In this document: piece by piece, positions 34,863 through 43,615 of the stretch
Numbering within the stretch: position 1 is the stretch's first letter
How the letters are laid out: each line of letters starts with the position of its first letter
Assembly: GCA_025459175.1 (NCBI GenBank)
Contig: JALORC010000008.1
Location: 1-64,000 of the forward strand
From: Planctomycetota bacterium
GTDB lineage: Bacteria > Planctomycetota > UBA1135 > UBA2386
Reading direction: 5' to 3'
Length of the DNA stretch: 64,000 nucleotides
Translations under genes and position numbers: made by a program
Notes under the pieces: generated by a model
Seen by the model: the letters and a program-made list of their open reading frames with translations, nothing else
What the model was told of the DNA's origin: nothing
The model's database searches: none

Positions 34863-36812
34863 CTACTTGCGGCTCGGCCGATCGCGCGCGATGACGAGGT
34901 GCGGATCGCGGCGGTCCGGGCGCGACGCGCGCCGCTCGAACTGCTGCGCGGCGCCGGCGGCGACCGCGAACGTCGTCATCGACGGGTGCACCTCGATCGC
35001 GCCGATCAGCTGGCCGTCGATGTCACCGCGGCGGCACACGTGCGCCAGCACGCGCCGCGGCTCGGCACCATCGCGCGTGCCCCAGTTGATCCGGAACCGC
35101 ACGAAGCCGGTCTCGTTGACCGGCGCCGGCTGATCGGGGCGGCGCCAGGTCGGCAGCGAGCCGGGCTTGCCGCGCTGGGTCGCACTGAGACGACGTTCGT
35201 GCGCGGGGGCGGCGGGCGCATGGGCCGCAGCCTTGCTGGCGCGATGAGCCGCGGGGGCCGGCGCGGCTGGAGCCCGCGGCGCGAAACGCGACGCCGGCGC
35301 GGCCGGCGCTGGGGCCGGGGCATCCGCGGCTTCAGCAGCTTCGACCGCTGCCGCAGGTTCTGCAGCCACCGCCGCGGCCTTGGCGCGCGCCACCTGCGCG
35401 CCGGCGACCGGCGTCGCCAACAGCGCGGTCGTCACCGGATCACGCGCCATCTGCACCTCGAACGGCTCGCGCACGCCCGAGGCCGCGGTCGCCAGCAGCG
35501 CCGCGACGACGGTTTCCGCATCGCGGCCTTCGAGCAACCGCGCCGCGATCGCGCGCTGGTCGGCATCGGGCGCCGCGTTGGCCAGGATCGCCATCGCCCG
35601 TTCGCCGGCGCGCTGCAGCTGCACACCGCGCACCTCGGCGGCGCCCGGACACGCTTCCCAGCGCTCCTTGACCCGCGCCTCGCGATAGAGCCGCTGCGCG
35701 AAGTTGGCGCGCGACTTCACCACCAGCATGTAGCTGCGGCCCTTCTGGCCGGCGCGGCCGGTGCGGCCGCTGCGGTGCACGTAGGTCTCGGCGTCGATCG
35801 GCGGATCGAAGTGCACGACGGTCGTCACATCGGTGATGTCGAGGCCGCGCGCGGCGACGTCGGTGGCGATCAGCGTGTGGATCGAACCGCGCCGGAACGC
35901 CTGCAGCGTGCGCGTGCGCTGCGCCTGCGCGAGGTCGCCGTGGATCGGCAGCGCCAGGAAGCCGTCGCCGGCCAGCTTGTCGGCCAGCCCCGAGGTGTCC
36001 TCGCGCGTGCGCACGAACACCAGCGTGCGCTGGTCGCCGGCGAGCAGCAGCAGATTGACGAGCACCGCGTAGTGCTCGCGGGCGCCGACCTTGAGCGCCA
36101 CGTGCTCGATGTCGGCATGGGTCTGCCCGATCGGCGTGCCGGCCACCAGCAGCGCGTTCTTCTGGAAGCGATCGGCGAGCGCCTTCACCGCCTGCGGGAA
36201 CGTCGCCGAGACCAGGTGCGTGCGGCGCTCCTTCGGCAGCTCGGCGAGGATCGCGTCGAGCTCGTCCTTGAAGCCGAGGTCGAGCATCTGGTCGGCCTCG
36301 TCGAGCACCAGCTGGCGCACCGCCGACAGGTCGAGCGCGCCGTTGCGCACGTGATCGAGCAGACGACCGGGCGTGCCGACCAGAATGGTGGCGCCGCGGT
36401 GCAGCAGCTGCCGTTCGCGCGTGATGTTGGTGCCGCCGGTGACGACGCCGATGCGCACACCGCTGAAATCGGCGAACAGCCACGCGAGCTCCTCGCGCAC
36501 CTGCGCCGCGAGTTCGCGGGTCGGCGCGACCACCAGCGTGGTCGGGCGGTTGCCGGCCAGCGGCAGCACCGCGCGGGCGAGCGCGATGCCGATCGCGACC
36601 GTCTTGCCGGAGCCGGTCTGCGACGACAGCCGCAGGTCGCGCGAGCCGTCGTCGGCGGCCAGCACGGCGGCCTGCACGGCAGTCAGGCTGGAGAAACCCT
36701 TGCGCCGCAGGGCGGGTTGCAGCGACGGCGGGACGGAGGCGAACACGTCGACGTCGGGCGTCGTCGCAGCAAGATCAGCGGCCGGCTCGGGGGAGCCCTC
36801 GGCGAAGTACAT
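34863..36812 (-). CDS. DEAD-box RNA helicase with DbpA-type RNA-binding domain
   Basis: A 649-residue ATP-dependent RNA helicase. Core motifs are SSQTGSGKT (I), PTRELAAQ (Ia), GTPGR (Ib), DEAD in VLDEADQMLDLGF (II), SAT (III), VFVRTRE (IV), ATDVAARGLDI (V) and HRSGRTGR (VI), over the first ~370 residues. A ~110-residue Ala/Pro-rich linker separates the core from a C-terminal DbpA-like RNA-recognition domain (VRFRINWGTRDG, then IGAIEVHPSMTTFAVA), which in DbpA directs the enzyme to 23S rRNA. Likely roles are ribosome assembly or cold adaptation. The gene is complete and converges with the ACT-effector gene. Confidence 0.93.
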   Translation of the reverse strand: MYFAEGSPEPAADLAATTPDVDVFASVPPSLQPALRRKGFSSLTAVQAAVLAADDGSRDLRLSSQTGSGKTVAIGIALARAVLPLAGNRPTTLVVAPTRELAAQVREELAWLFADFSGVRIGVVTGGTNITRERQLLHRGATILVGTPGRLLDHVRNGALDLSAVRQLVLDEADQMLDLGFKDELDAILAELPKERRTHLVSATFPQAVKALADRFQKNALLVAGTPIGQTHADIEHVALKVGAREHYAVLVNLLLLAGDQRTLVFVRTREDTSGLADKLAGDGFLALPIHGDLAQAQRTRTLQAFRRGSIHTLIATDVAARGLDITDVTTVVHFDPPIDAETYVHRSGRTGRAGQKGRSYMLVVKSRANFAQRLYREARVKERWEACPGAAEVRGVQLQRAGERAMAILANAAPDADQRAIAARLLEGRDAETVVAALLATAASGVREPFEVQMARDPVTTALLATPVAGAQVARAKAAAVAAEPAAAVEAAEAADAPAPAPAAPASRFAPRAPAAPAPAAHRASKAAAHAPAAPAHERRLSATQRGKPGSLPTWRRPDQPAPVNETGFVRFRINWGTRDGAEPRRVLAHVCRRGDIDGQLIGAIEVHPSMTTFAVAAGAAQQFERRASRPDRRDPHLVIARDRPSRK

Positions 36813-36904
36813 ACCGAAGGGTGCAGGATCGGCCCGCCGCGGTCAACCTCGGGGCCGGATCCGGACCTCGGGCAGCGACCCCGCGAAGTGCCGGAGTGTG
36901 CGCT

Positions 36905-36928
36905 GCGGCCGCGACTTGGCGCGGCCGC
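36905..36928 (-). terminator. Terminator-like hairpin after the Na+/Ca2+ exchanger
   Basis: Arms GCGGCCGCG and CGCGGCCGC (9 bp) around a 6-base loop, eight bases beyond the exchanger stop codon in its transcription direction. No T-tract follows, so it would be a weak or factor-assisted terminator. Confidence 0.4.
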
Positions 36929-36936
36929 GGGCCGAT

Positions 36937-38028
36937 TCAGGCCGGCGTCGATTTCCGGCTGCCGAGCACCCGGAACGCCACCACGGCGAGCGTGAGCCCG
37001 GTCAGCGGCAACACGAACTGCAGCATGATGCGCCCGTAGTCGGCCTTGGCCGCGTGCTGCTTCGCATCGAGGACCAGGTAGGCGGTGTAGGCCACGTAGT
37101 AGAGCACCATCAGCAGACCCTGCCAGCGCGGGATCGTGAAGCCGCGGGCGAAGAACGGCAGGCAGGCGAAGGCGACCGCGATCATCACCGGCAGGTCGAA
37201 GCCCTGCATCGAGGCGATCACGCGCAGACCGTCCGGTGCCACGAGGCCCGAGACGCCGAGCACCCCCATGATGTTGAAGATGTTGCTGCCGACGACGTTG
37301 CCGACCGCGATGTCGCGCTCGCCCTTCAGCGCGGCGGTCAGTGACGTGGCGACCTCCGGCAGCGACGTGCCGATCGCGACGATGGTCAGGCTGATGACGA
37401 CCTCGTCGATCGCCATCCACTTCGCGAACGCGACCGCGCCCTCGACCAGCCAGTTCGAGCCCAGCACCAGCAGCGCGAGCCCGGCCAGGACCAGGCCGAC
37501 ACTTGGCAGGATCGGCGCCTTGCGTGCCGCCTCGCCGCCGAACTCGGCTTCGTATTCGGCCTCGACCGCCTTCGACTCGCGCCGACTGACCCGGATCACC
37601 CAGACCGTGTAGGCGACCAGACCGGCGAACAGCAGCGCGCCGTCGAGGCGATTGATGCTGCCGTCCCACGCGAGCCCGAGCAGCGCCAGCGACAGCACGA
37701 TCATGATCGGCACGTCCCGCCGCACCAGCTGCTGAGCCACGATCAGCGGTGTGATCAACGCCGACAGGCCGATGATCCCGAGCACGTTGAAGATGTTGCT
37801 GCCGACCACGTTGCCGACCGCCATGTCGGCCTGCCCCGACCACGCCGCCTGCACACTGACCGCCATCTCCGGGGCACTGGTACCGAACGCGACGACGGTG
37901 AGGCCGATCACCAGCGACGACACGCCGGCCGCGGCGGCGACCCGCGACGAACCTTTGACCAGCCAGTCGGCGCCGAGCACCAACAGCACGAGACCGACGA
38001 CGAACAGCACGACAGTGATCAGATCCAT
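36937..38028 (-). CDS. Sodium/calcium exchanger family protein (CaCA, YrbG-like)
   Basis: A 363-residue inner-membrane antiporter. It has the two alpha-repeats that form the ion site: GTSAPEMAVSVQA with VGNVVGSNIFNVLG in the first half, and GTSLPEVATSLTA with VGNVVGSNIFNIMG in the second. About ten hydrophobic helices are visible, and a charged loop (~residues 140-165) lies between the halves. Members exchange Ca2+ for Na+ or H+ across the membrane. The start at 38028 (MDLITVVLFVVGLVLLVLGADWL) places the first helix at the N-terminus as usual. It is divergent from the glycosyltransferase gene with 142 bases between. Confidence 0.93.
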   Translation of the reverse strand: MDLITVVLFVVGLVLLVLGADWLVKGSSRVAAAAGVSSLVIGLTVVAFGTSAPEMAVSVQAAWSGQADMAVGNVVGSNIFNVLGIIGLSALITPLIVAQQLVRRDVPIMIVLSLALLGLAWDGSINRLDGALLFAGLVAYTVWVIRVSRRESKAVEAEYEAEFGGEAARKAPILPSVGLVLAGLALLVLGSNWLVEGAVAFAKWMAIDEVVISLTIVAIGTSLPEVATSLTAALKGERDIAVGNVVGSNIFNIMGVLGVSGLVAPDGLRVIASMQGFDLPVMIAVAFACLPFFARGFTIPRWQGLLMVLYYVAYTAYLVLDAKQHAAKADYGRIMLQFVLPLTGLTLAVVAFRVLGSRKSTPA

Positions 38029-38079
38029 GAGCAATCGACCCGGAGAAACGGGGGACGGCACGGTAGCGGCCGTGGCCGC

Positions 38080-38090
38080 CGATGCCATCG
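38080..38090. promoter_or_regulatory. Interrupted palindrome CGATG-C-CATCG (copy 1)
   Basis: An 11-base interrupted palindrome about 50 bases upstream of the leftward exchanger start. An identical element lies at 44744-44754 upstream of another leftward gene. It may be a shared operator, or chance. Confidence 0.25.
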
Positions 38091-38170
38091 ACGAGCGGAC
38101 TTGAGCCGGCGGGCCGCTGCGGCCGATGCCATGGGCAACCCAGACGGCTCCGGGCAGAGGCCGGCACGCA

Positions 38171-40075
38171 ATGACCAAGATCCTGATCGGCGCTCCCGTG
38201 CGCCAGGACCACGCCATCCTGCGCGAGTTCCTGTGTTCGCTGCACGAGCTAGACCGCACCGGCCTCGAGGTCGAGTTCGCGTTCGTCGACGACAACGTCG
38301 AGGCCGAGTCGAAGCAGGCACTGCGCGACTTCGCCAGCCGCGAACCCACCATGCTGCTCGCCGGCGGGGACGAGCCCGAGGTCTACCGGAAGGACGAGTA
38401 CGGCCACGTCTGGAACGACGAGCTGATCTGGAAGGTCGCGCGCTTCAAGGACCGACTGCTCGACCACGCGCGCGGCGCCGGCCACGACTTCGTGTTCCTG
38501 ATCGACAGCGACCTGGTGCTGCACCCGCACACGCTGCGGCACCTGTTGGCGCAAGGTGTCGACCTCGTGTCGGAGGTGTTCTGGACCCGCTGGGCGCCCG
38601 ACATGCCGGACCGGCCGCAGGTCTGGCTGCGCGACCAGTACACGATGCACGTGCAGCGCCGCGACGAACGGCTCGACCAGGACGAGATCGAGCGGCGCAA
38701 GCAGGCATTCTTCCAGGAACTGCTGCGGCCGGGCCTGCACGAGGTCGGCGGGCTCGGCGCGTGCACCCTGATCAGCCGGCGCGCACTGCTCGGCGGCGTG
38801 AGTTTCGCGGCGATCCCGAACCTGAGCTTCTGGGGCGAGGACCGCCACTTCTGCGTGCGCGCCGCGGCACTCGGGCTGTCGCTGCACGCCGACAGCTGCT
38901 ATCCGCCGCTGCACGTCTATCGCCACAGCGAGCTGCCGAAGGTCGAGACGTTCCGCGCCGCGCGCACGATCCAGGGCGAACGGGTAGCCGCGCTGGCGGC
39001 GTTCCGGGCCGGCATCACCGCGTGGGGCACCACCCACCACACGATCAGCGACGGCTGCGAGGGCCATGCGTTCCTGGCCGCGCCGCTGCGCGCACAGCTG
39101 GCGCCCGACGCCGCGGCACGGGTCGAACTCGCGCGCCGCACGCAGAGCGTGACCCGCACCCACGTGGTCTGGCTGGCGCAGAAGGACATCGACGACGACA
39201 CGATGCAGATCGGTGGCACGCTGGTGCGAACGGGTTCGCTGGCGGGTCAGCCGATCGACGACTCGCTCGGCGCCAAGGCCGTGATGCGCCGCGAAGCCGA
39301 CGGCGCCTGGCGCATCGCCGCCGTCGAGCTGCAACGCGTCGACCCGCCGCAGCGCGCGCCGGTGGTGCGCCGGACGCACGGCAATCGCGTGCTGCTGTCG
39401 ATGCTGGTGCGCAACGAGGCCGGACGCTTCCTGCCCGAAGTGCTCGGTCATGCCGCGCGCTACGTCGACGAAGTTCTGATCGTCGACGACGGCAGCGACG
39501 ACGGCACGCCGGCCGAGTGCCGCCGCCTGCTGCGCGGCATCCAGCACACGATCGTCGAACTCGGCGAGTCCCGCTTCCACGACGAGCACCGCCTGCGACG
39601 CCTGCAGTGGGAACTCGCGCGCTCGCGCCATCCGGACTGGATCCTGTGCCTCGACGCCGACGAGGTGTTCGAGCCGCGCATGACGACCGCACTGCGCGAG
39701 CTCGTCGACCAGGACCGCTGCGACGCGATCGCGTTCCGGCTGTTCGACTTCTGGGACCAGGACCACTACCGCGATGACGCGCTGTGGCGCGCGCACCGCA
39801 CGTTCCGACCGTTCCTGGTGCGCAACCTGCCGAGTCTCGGCGACGCGTTCGCGACCACCGCGCAGCACTGCGGGCGCTGGCCGCTCGACGTCGCGGGGCT
39901 GCGTTCGGCGTGCAGCGACGTGCGGCTCAAGCATCTGGGCTGGGCGCGCGCGGACGATCGCCGGCGCAAGTACGAACGCTATCGCCGTCTCGATCCGGAC
40001 GGTCGCTTCGGCAGCCTGCTGCAGTACGAGTCGATCCTCGATCCGGCACCGAATCTGGTGCGCTGGCAGGACTGA
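38171..40075 (+). CDS. Two-domain glycosyltransferase
   Basis: A 634-residue cytoplasmic protein with two transferase-like domains. The N-terminal half (from MTKILIGAPVRQDHAIL) has FAFVDDNVE and VFLIDSDLVLHPHTL as nucleotide- and metal-binding elements plus SFWGEDRHFCVRAAALG, an acceptor-side motif. The C-terminal half (~residue 415 on) is a family 2 domain with LLSMLVRNEAGRFLPEVLG, LIVDDGSDDGTPAECR and LCLDADEVFEPRM. Separately active domains would let one protein add two sugars. The start at 38171 begins the first domain directly; the upstream in-frame ATG adds 15 unrelated residues. A sugar epimerase/reductase gene follows 20 bases later and is probably in the same operon. Confidence 0.85.
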   Translation: MTKILIGAPVRQDHAILREFLCSLHELDRTGLEVEFAFVDDNVEAESKQALRDFASREPTMLLAGGDEPEVYRKDEYGHVWNDELIWKVARFKDRLLDHARGAGHDFVFLIDSDLVLHPHTLRHLLAQGVDLVSEVFWTRWAPDMPDRPQVWLRDQYTMHVQRRDERLDQDEIERRKQAFFQELLRPGLHEVGGLGACTLISRRALLGGVSFAAIPNLSFWGEDRHFCVRAAALGLSLHADSCYPPLHVYRHSELPKVETFRAARTIQGERVAALAAFRAGITAWGTTHHTISDGCEGHAFLAAPLRAQLAPDAAARVELARRTQSVTRTHVVWLAQKDIDDDTMQIGGTLVRTGSLAGQPIDDSLGAKAVMRREADGAWRIAAVELQRVDPPQRAPVVRRTHGNRVLLSMLVRNEAGRFLPEVLGHAARYVDEVLIVDDGSDDGTPAECRRLLRGIQHTIVELGESRFHDEHRLRRLQWELARSRHPDWILCLDADEVFEPRMTTALRELVDQDRCDAIAFRLFDFWDQDHYRDDALWRAHRTFRPFLVRNLPSLGDAFATTAQHCGRWPLDVAGLRSACSDVRLKHLGWARADDRRRKYERYRRLDPDGRFGSLLQYESILDPAPNLVRWQD

Positions 40076-40095
40076 GGTCGCGCGTTCGGTAGCCT

Positions 40096-41085
40096 GTGGT
40101 GGTGCCTCCGCTCTGCTTCGTCACCGGCGCCAACGGCTTCGTCGGCCGTCACCTGGTACCACAGCTTGCTGCTACCTGTCGGCTGCGGCTGTTGCTGCGC
40201 CCGGGGCAGGCGGTGCCGCAGTTCGCCGGTCTCGCGCACGAACGCGTCGACGGCCGCCTCGCCGACCTCGGGGCGCTGCAGTCAGGCTGCGCCGGTGCCG
40301 ACCTCGTCGTGCATCTCGCCGCGCTGGTGTCGTTCCGTCGCGAGGACCGCGCCGCGATGTTCGCCGTCAACGCCGACGCGACCGCGGCGCTGGCGGCGAT
40401 CGCGCGCGCTGCCTCGGTGCGACGCTTCCTGCACGTGTCGACGATCTCCGCGGTCGCCTACCGCGACCGGCCCGAGGCCGTCGACGAGAACGCGCCCTAC
40501 AACTTCGGGCCGCTGCAGCTCGCCTACCACGACAGCAAGTTCGCCGCCGAACGCGCGCTGCTGGCCGAGTGCAAGCGTGGGCTCGATGCGGTGATCGTCA
40601 ACCTGCCGTCGATGTACGGCACCGGCGACCGCCGCAAGAGCGAGGGCTCGCTGCTACAGGCGGTGCACGACGGCGCACTGCGCTTCAGCCCGCCGGGTGG
40701 CATCAACGTCGCGAACGTCACCGACGTCTGCACCGGCATCGTGGCCGCGATCGCGCGCGGTCGCAGCGGCGAACGCTATCTGCTCGGCGGCGAGAACCTG
40801 ACCGGCGCCCAGCTGCTGCAGCGCATCGCCGCGATCGTCGGTGGGCGCGCGCCGCGCCGCACCGCGCCGCAGCGCGTCGTGCTGGCCACCGCGCGCGCGT
40901 TGCGCCTGAAGGAACGGTGGCTCGGCAGCCGCCCACCGGTCACCAGCGACCTGCTGCAGATCGCCGGTCGCTTCCTGTGGTGCCGCAGCGACAAGGCCGA
41001 ACGCGAACTCGGGTTCCATCCGGGATCGGTCGACGCCGGCATCGCGGCGGCGTGGCGCGAGCTGCAAGCGCGCCCGGTCGCGTAG
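40096..41085 (+). CDS. NAD(P)-dependent sugar epimerase/reductase (extended SDR)
   Basis: A 329-residue extended short-chain dehydrogenase. It has the Rossmann signature VTGANGFVGRHL near the start, VVHLAALVSF, the serine strand LHVSTISAVAY, the catalytic Y-x-x-x-K in AYHDSKFAAERAL and NLPSMYGTGD. This places it with NAD-dependent epimerases/dehydratases and dihydroflavonol-reductase-like or hopanoid-linked (HpnA-like) enzymes. The exact substrate is unclear; with the glycosyltransferase upstream it probably modifies a nucleotide sugar. The start is at one of three tandem GTG codons (40096-40104). No strong ribosome site precedes it, consistent with coupling to the gene upstream. Confidence 0.88.
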   Translation: MVVPPLCFVTGANGFVGRHLVPQLAATCRLRLLLRPGQAVPQFAGLAHERVDGRLADLGALQSGCAGADLVVHLAALVSFRREDRAAMFAVNADATAALAAIARAASVRRFLHVSTISAVAYRDRPEAVDENAPYNFGPLQLAYHDSKFAAERALLAECKRGLDAVIVNLPSMYGTGDRRKSEGSLLQAVHDGALRFSPPGGINVANVTDVCTGIVAAIARGRSGERYLLGGENLTGAQLLQRIAAIVGGRAPRRTAPQRVVLATARALRLKERWLGSRPPVTSDLLQIAGRFLWCRSDKAERELGFHPGSVDAGIAAAWRELQARPVA

Positions 41086-41204
41086 AGCTGCCGGAGAATT
41101 CTGCGCGAAGTGCCACCGCGGCGCCCGCTCGTGCCACTGAGCACCATGGCGGCGCTGCATCGCGGATCGTGCGCGCCCGCTTGTGAACCGATCCGCAGTC
41201 GATG

Positions 41205-41219
41205 CCTGCACGATGCAGG
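41205..41219 (+). promoter_or_regulatory. Small stem-loop just before a ribosome site
   Basis: CCTGCA and TGCAGG enclose a CGA loop and end two bases before the GAGGAGAG ribosome site of the secreted protein gene. It may tune translation; the short stem makes this uncertain. Confidence 0.25.
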
Positions 41220-41232
41220 TGAGGAGAGTCCG

Positions 41233-41670
41233 ATGTTGCACAATCGTTTGTTCCAGGCGATCACGGTCGCCGCCTTCATGTGCCTGTCCGCGGTCGCGCA
41301 GATCAAGCCGGCGGCGTCCAATTGCCCGAAGGAACGCACCCAGCTGGTCGCCGCGGACCTCAGCTTCGGCCCGCCCCAGAACTGCCCCGGGGTCAGCTTC
41401 AACTTCGGCGGACTGCAGGTGCTGTTCCCCGCCAACACGTGCCCGATGCACATGATCTACGTGCCGCTGCACGAGACCGCCGTGCCGTCGGCGACCGACA
41501 CGTATGTCCGCCACATCGCGACCGACCCGATCACGATGGTGACGTTCCGGTGCGAACGCAGCTACTTCTTCATCATCCCGTTGGGATCGACGTGCGTGAC
41601 CGACCGCACCCTCACCGTCGGCTCGGTGATGCGACTCATCACCTCGCCGTGCAAGCAGCCCGAGGCCTGA
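41233..41670 (+). CDS. Small secreted cysteine-rich protein
   Basis: A 145-residue exported protein. A good ribosome site (GGAGAG) precedes the ATG at 41233, and MLHNRLFQAITVAAFMCLSAVAQ is a signal peptide. The mature part has six cysteines (SNCPK, QNCPG, NTCPM, FRCER, STCVT, SPCKQ), enough for three disulfides, and a beta-rich pattern. No family was recognised. It lies 147 bases after the epimerase gene and is followed by a strong hairpin at 41715-41743. Confidence 0.68.
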   Translation: MLHNRLFQAITVAAFMCLSAVAQIKPAASNCPKERTQLVAADLSFGPPQNCPGVSFNFGGLQVLFPANTCPMHMIYVPLHETAVPSATDTYVRHIATDPITMVTFRCERSYFFIIPLGSTCVTDRTLTVGSVMRLITSPCKQPEA

Positions 41671-41714
41671 CCGGCCCTCGCCTCTTCGTTCCCCCACCGT
41701 GATCCCGATTGCGA

Positions 41715-41743
41715 CGGTCCGCGGTGCCGAGCACCGCGGACCG
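41715..41743 (+). terminator. 13-bp perfect hairpin before the HEAT-like gene
   Basis: The arms CGGTCCGCGGTGC and GCACCGCGGACCG pair perfectly around a CGA loop. The hairpin lies 44 bases past the stop of the secreted protein gene and ends one base before the AAGGAG ribosome site of the next gene. It could end the first transcript or act as a leader structure; no T-tract is present. Confidence 0.5.
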
Positions 41744-41760
41744 CAAGGAGTACTGCGCCG

Positions 41761-43272
41761 ATGCACATTCTCGCCAAGCCCTCTCGTCGTCTGGCTGCCG
41801 TCCTGGTGGCGACGCTGTTCTTGGTTTCGATCCTGTTGCTGCAGCCCGAGCCCGCGGCACCAGCTGCCACGGGCGGTCCGCCGACTCTCCCCGCGTCCAA
41901 CGACGTGTCCGCCGACACCACCGCCGACCAGACCACCGGAACCCTGGCCGAGCACCGCGAAGCCGCGCCCGCGAAGGGAACACCTGCGGCCGACCTCGAC
42001 CTGTCGTTCGAACAGCGGATCGACGAACTGGTCGGCATCGGCCAGCGCACGGCCGAGCTCGCCCAACAGGACGACACCGCCGGCGCACAAGCTTCCGACC
42101 AGGAGGCCCGCCAACGCTTCACCGCGCTGCTGACGAGTTTTGCCGACGCCGGCGAACGCGCCGTGGCGATGGCTACCACACTGTCCTGCCCACTGCAGGA
42201 CCAGCTCGATCACGGCCGGCGCATGGTGCTGCAGCTGGTGCTGGCGACCGAACTCGGTCGACGGGACCAGGAGGCGAACGGCGGCGATCGCGGCCGCATC
42301 GATGCCTTCACGCAGCTGGTGCTCGACTCGATACCGACCCACGCGACGGCCGCCGACATCGGCGCCAACGTGCTCGCCGACCAGCCGTATCTGCGCGCGG
42401 CGCACGAGCCGACGGTGCTGCAGTTCCTGCGGCTGGCCACCGACGGCCTGCTGCCGCGCGAGGTGGCGACGCGGCTCCTGCTGACGCTGTGGGCCAACCT
42501 GCAGCGGCACGGCGAACGCAGTTCCGACGAACTGTCGGCGCTGGCACTGGTGCTGCTCGACGACACCGACCCGAGCCAGCGCACCGCGGCGTGCCGGCAG
42601 CTGCTGCACGACGCCCGCTACCGACCGCTGATGCTGGCCTGGCTGCGCGACCGCAGCGACCGCAGCGTGGCGACCGAAGTCGCCAACCTGGCGGCGCGAG
42701 AGCTGCCGCCGACGGACGCGATCACGGTGCTGCGTGAGCTCGGGCCGCTGCTGCCGCGCGCGACCGGCGCCTGGATGGCGGTCGGCTTCCGCGCGCCAGA
42801 GCTGGTCGCCGACACCTACCGCGAACTGCTCGGCACCGACGTGCAGCCCGCGATCCGCAGCGACGTGGTGACCGCCATCGGCATGACCCGGACGCCGCTG
42901 GCCGACGAGATCAGCGAACTGGCGCTGACCAGCGACCCATCGCCCGATGTTCGGATCCAGGCGGTATTCGTGCTGAGCACCCGGCAGTCGGCCGAAGTCG
43001 CCGAACGCGCCCTCGATCGCGCCCTGGACGATCGCCTGATCGCGGCGGACCCGATCCGGCTCGGATCATTGGTCCTGGCGCTGCAAAATCTGGAAGCCAA
43101 CGGGTTCCTGCACTCGATCGACCGCATCGGGCAGCGGCTGCGAGGATTGCCCTTGGCCGAGCACAGCCGGCAGACCCTCGAAGGGATGCTGGCGCGCAGC
43201 CTGCCGGGTGGCGGCAACGGCCTCGGCGGGAACGGCAGTGCTGCCAGCCAGGATGCACCCCTGCCTCGCTGA
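41761..43272 (+). CDS. Membrane-anchored HEAT-like helical protein
   Basis: A 503-residue protein. One N-terminal transmembrane helix (residues ~9-27, RRLAAVLVATLFLVSILLL) is followed by a Pro/Thr/Ala-rich stalk. The remainder is a helical solenoid of short paired helices (ATRLLLTLWANLQ, VATEVANLAARELP, RSDVVTAIGMTRTPL, RIQAVFVLSTRQSAEVAERAL) typical of HEAT-type repeats that bind other proteins. It was probably anchored in the inner membrane with a periplasmic body. AAGGAG ten bases before the ATG supports the start. Its stop codon falls in a 19-base tandem repeat. Confidence 0.75.
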   Translation: MHILAKPSRRLAAVLVATLFLVSILLLQPEPAAPAATGGPPTLPASNDVSADTTADQTTGTLAEHREAAPAKGTPAADLDLSFEQRIDELVGIGQRTAELAQQDDTAGAQASDQEARQRFTALLTSFADAGERAVAMATTLSCPLQDQLDHGRRMVLQLVLATELGRRDQEANGGDRGRIDAFTQLVLDSIPTHATAADIGANVLADQPYLRAAHEPTVLQFLRLATDGLLPREVATRLLLTLWANLQRHGERSSDELSALALVLLDDTDPSQRTAACRQLLHDARYRPLMLAWLRDRSDRSVATEVANLAARELPPTDAITVLRELGPLLPRATGAWMAVGFRAPELVADTYRELLGTDVQPAIRSDVVTAIGMTRTPLADEISELALTSDPSPDVRIQAVFVLSTRQSAEVAERALDRALDDRLIAADPIRLGSLVLALQNLEANGFLHSIDRIGQRLRGLPLAEHSRQTLEGMLARSLPGGGNGLGGNGSAASQDAPLPR

Positions 43273-43298
43273 CGGGCAGCTGCCTCGCTGACGAGCAG
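43261..43298 (+). repeat. Tandem 19-base repeat across a stop codon
   Basis: Two 19-base copies (43261-43279 and 43280-43298), differing at one position, span the stop codon of the HEAT-like gene. This suggests a recent slippage duplication. Confidence 0.6.
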
Positions 43299-43327
43299 CG
43301 GCGCCGGCGCAAGCCGAAGCGAAGCGA

Positions 43328-43492
43328 CTACTTCTTCTTCTCGACGTGCTTGGTGTGCTTGCGCACGCGCGGCGAGTACTTCATGAGCTCCAGCTTGTTG
43401 GTGCCGGGCTTCTTCATGAGCGTGTAGTTGCGATCGCCGGTCTCTTCACAGACCAGGAAGACAACCTCTTTCTTCTTCTTCTGCTTGGCCAT
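43328..43492 (-). CDS. rpmG: 50S ribosomal protein bL33
   Basis: A 54-residue basic protein starting [20 protein letters not shown]. It has the bL33 core [21 protein letters not shown] and the ending [10 protein letters not shown]. Of the four zinc cysteines in the C+ form, only one cysteine (Cys15) is present, and the later CxxC is replaced by SPRV, so this is a zinc-independent type. It would sit on the large ribosomal subunit near the exit site. The start used is the second methionine block of a longer open frame, as the first 32 residues are unlike the family. Neighbours are unrelated secreted and envelope genes. Confidence 0.93.
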   Translation of the reverse strand: MAKQKKKKEVVFLVCEETGDRNYTLMKKPGTNKLELMKYSPRVRKHTKHVEKKK

Positions 43493-43615
43493 GGCTGCTG
43501 GGCGGCCGGAACCGGCCGCAATCGAAGGGGGGGAGAGAGTAGCGAGCCATGACCCGCATGCAAGACCTTCCTCCCCCGGCCTCGCCAACGCCGGTGGCCA
43601 ACCAGCCCGACCGGA

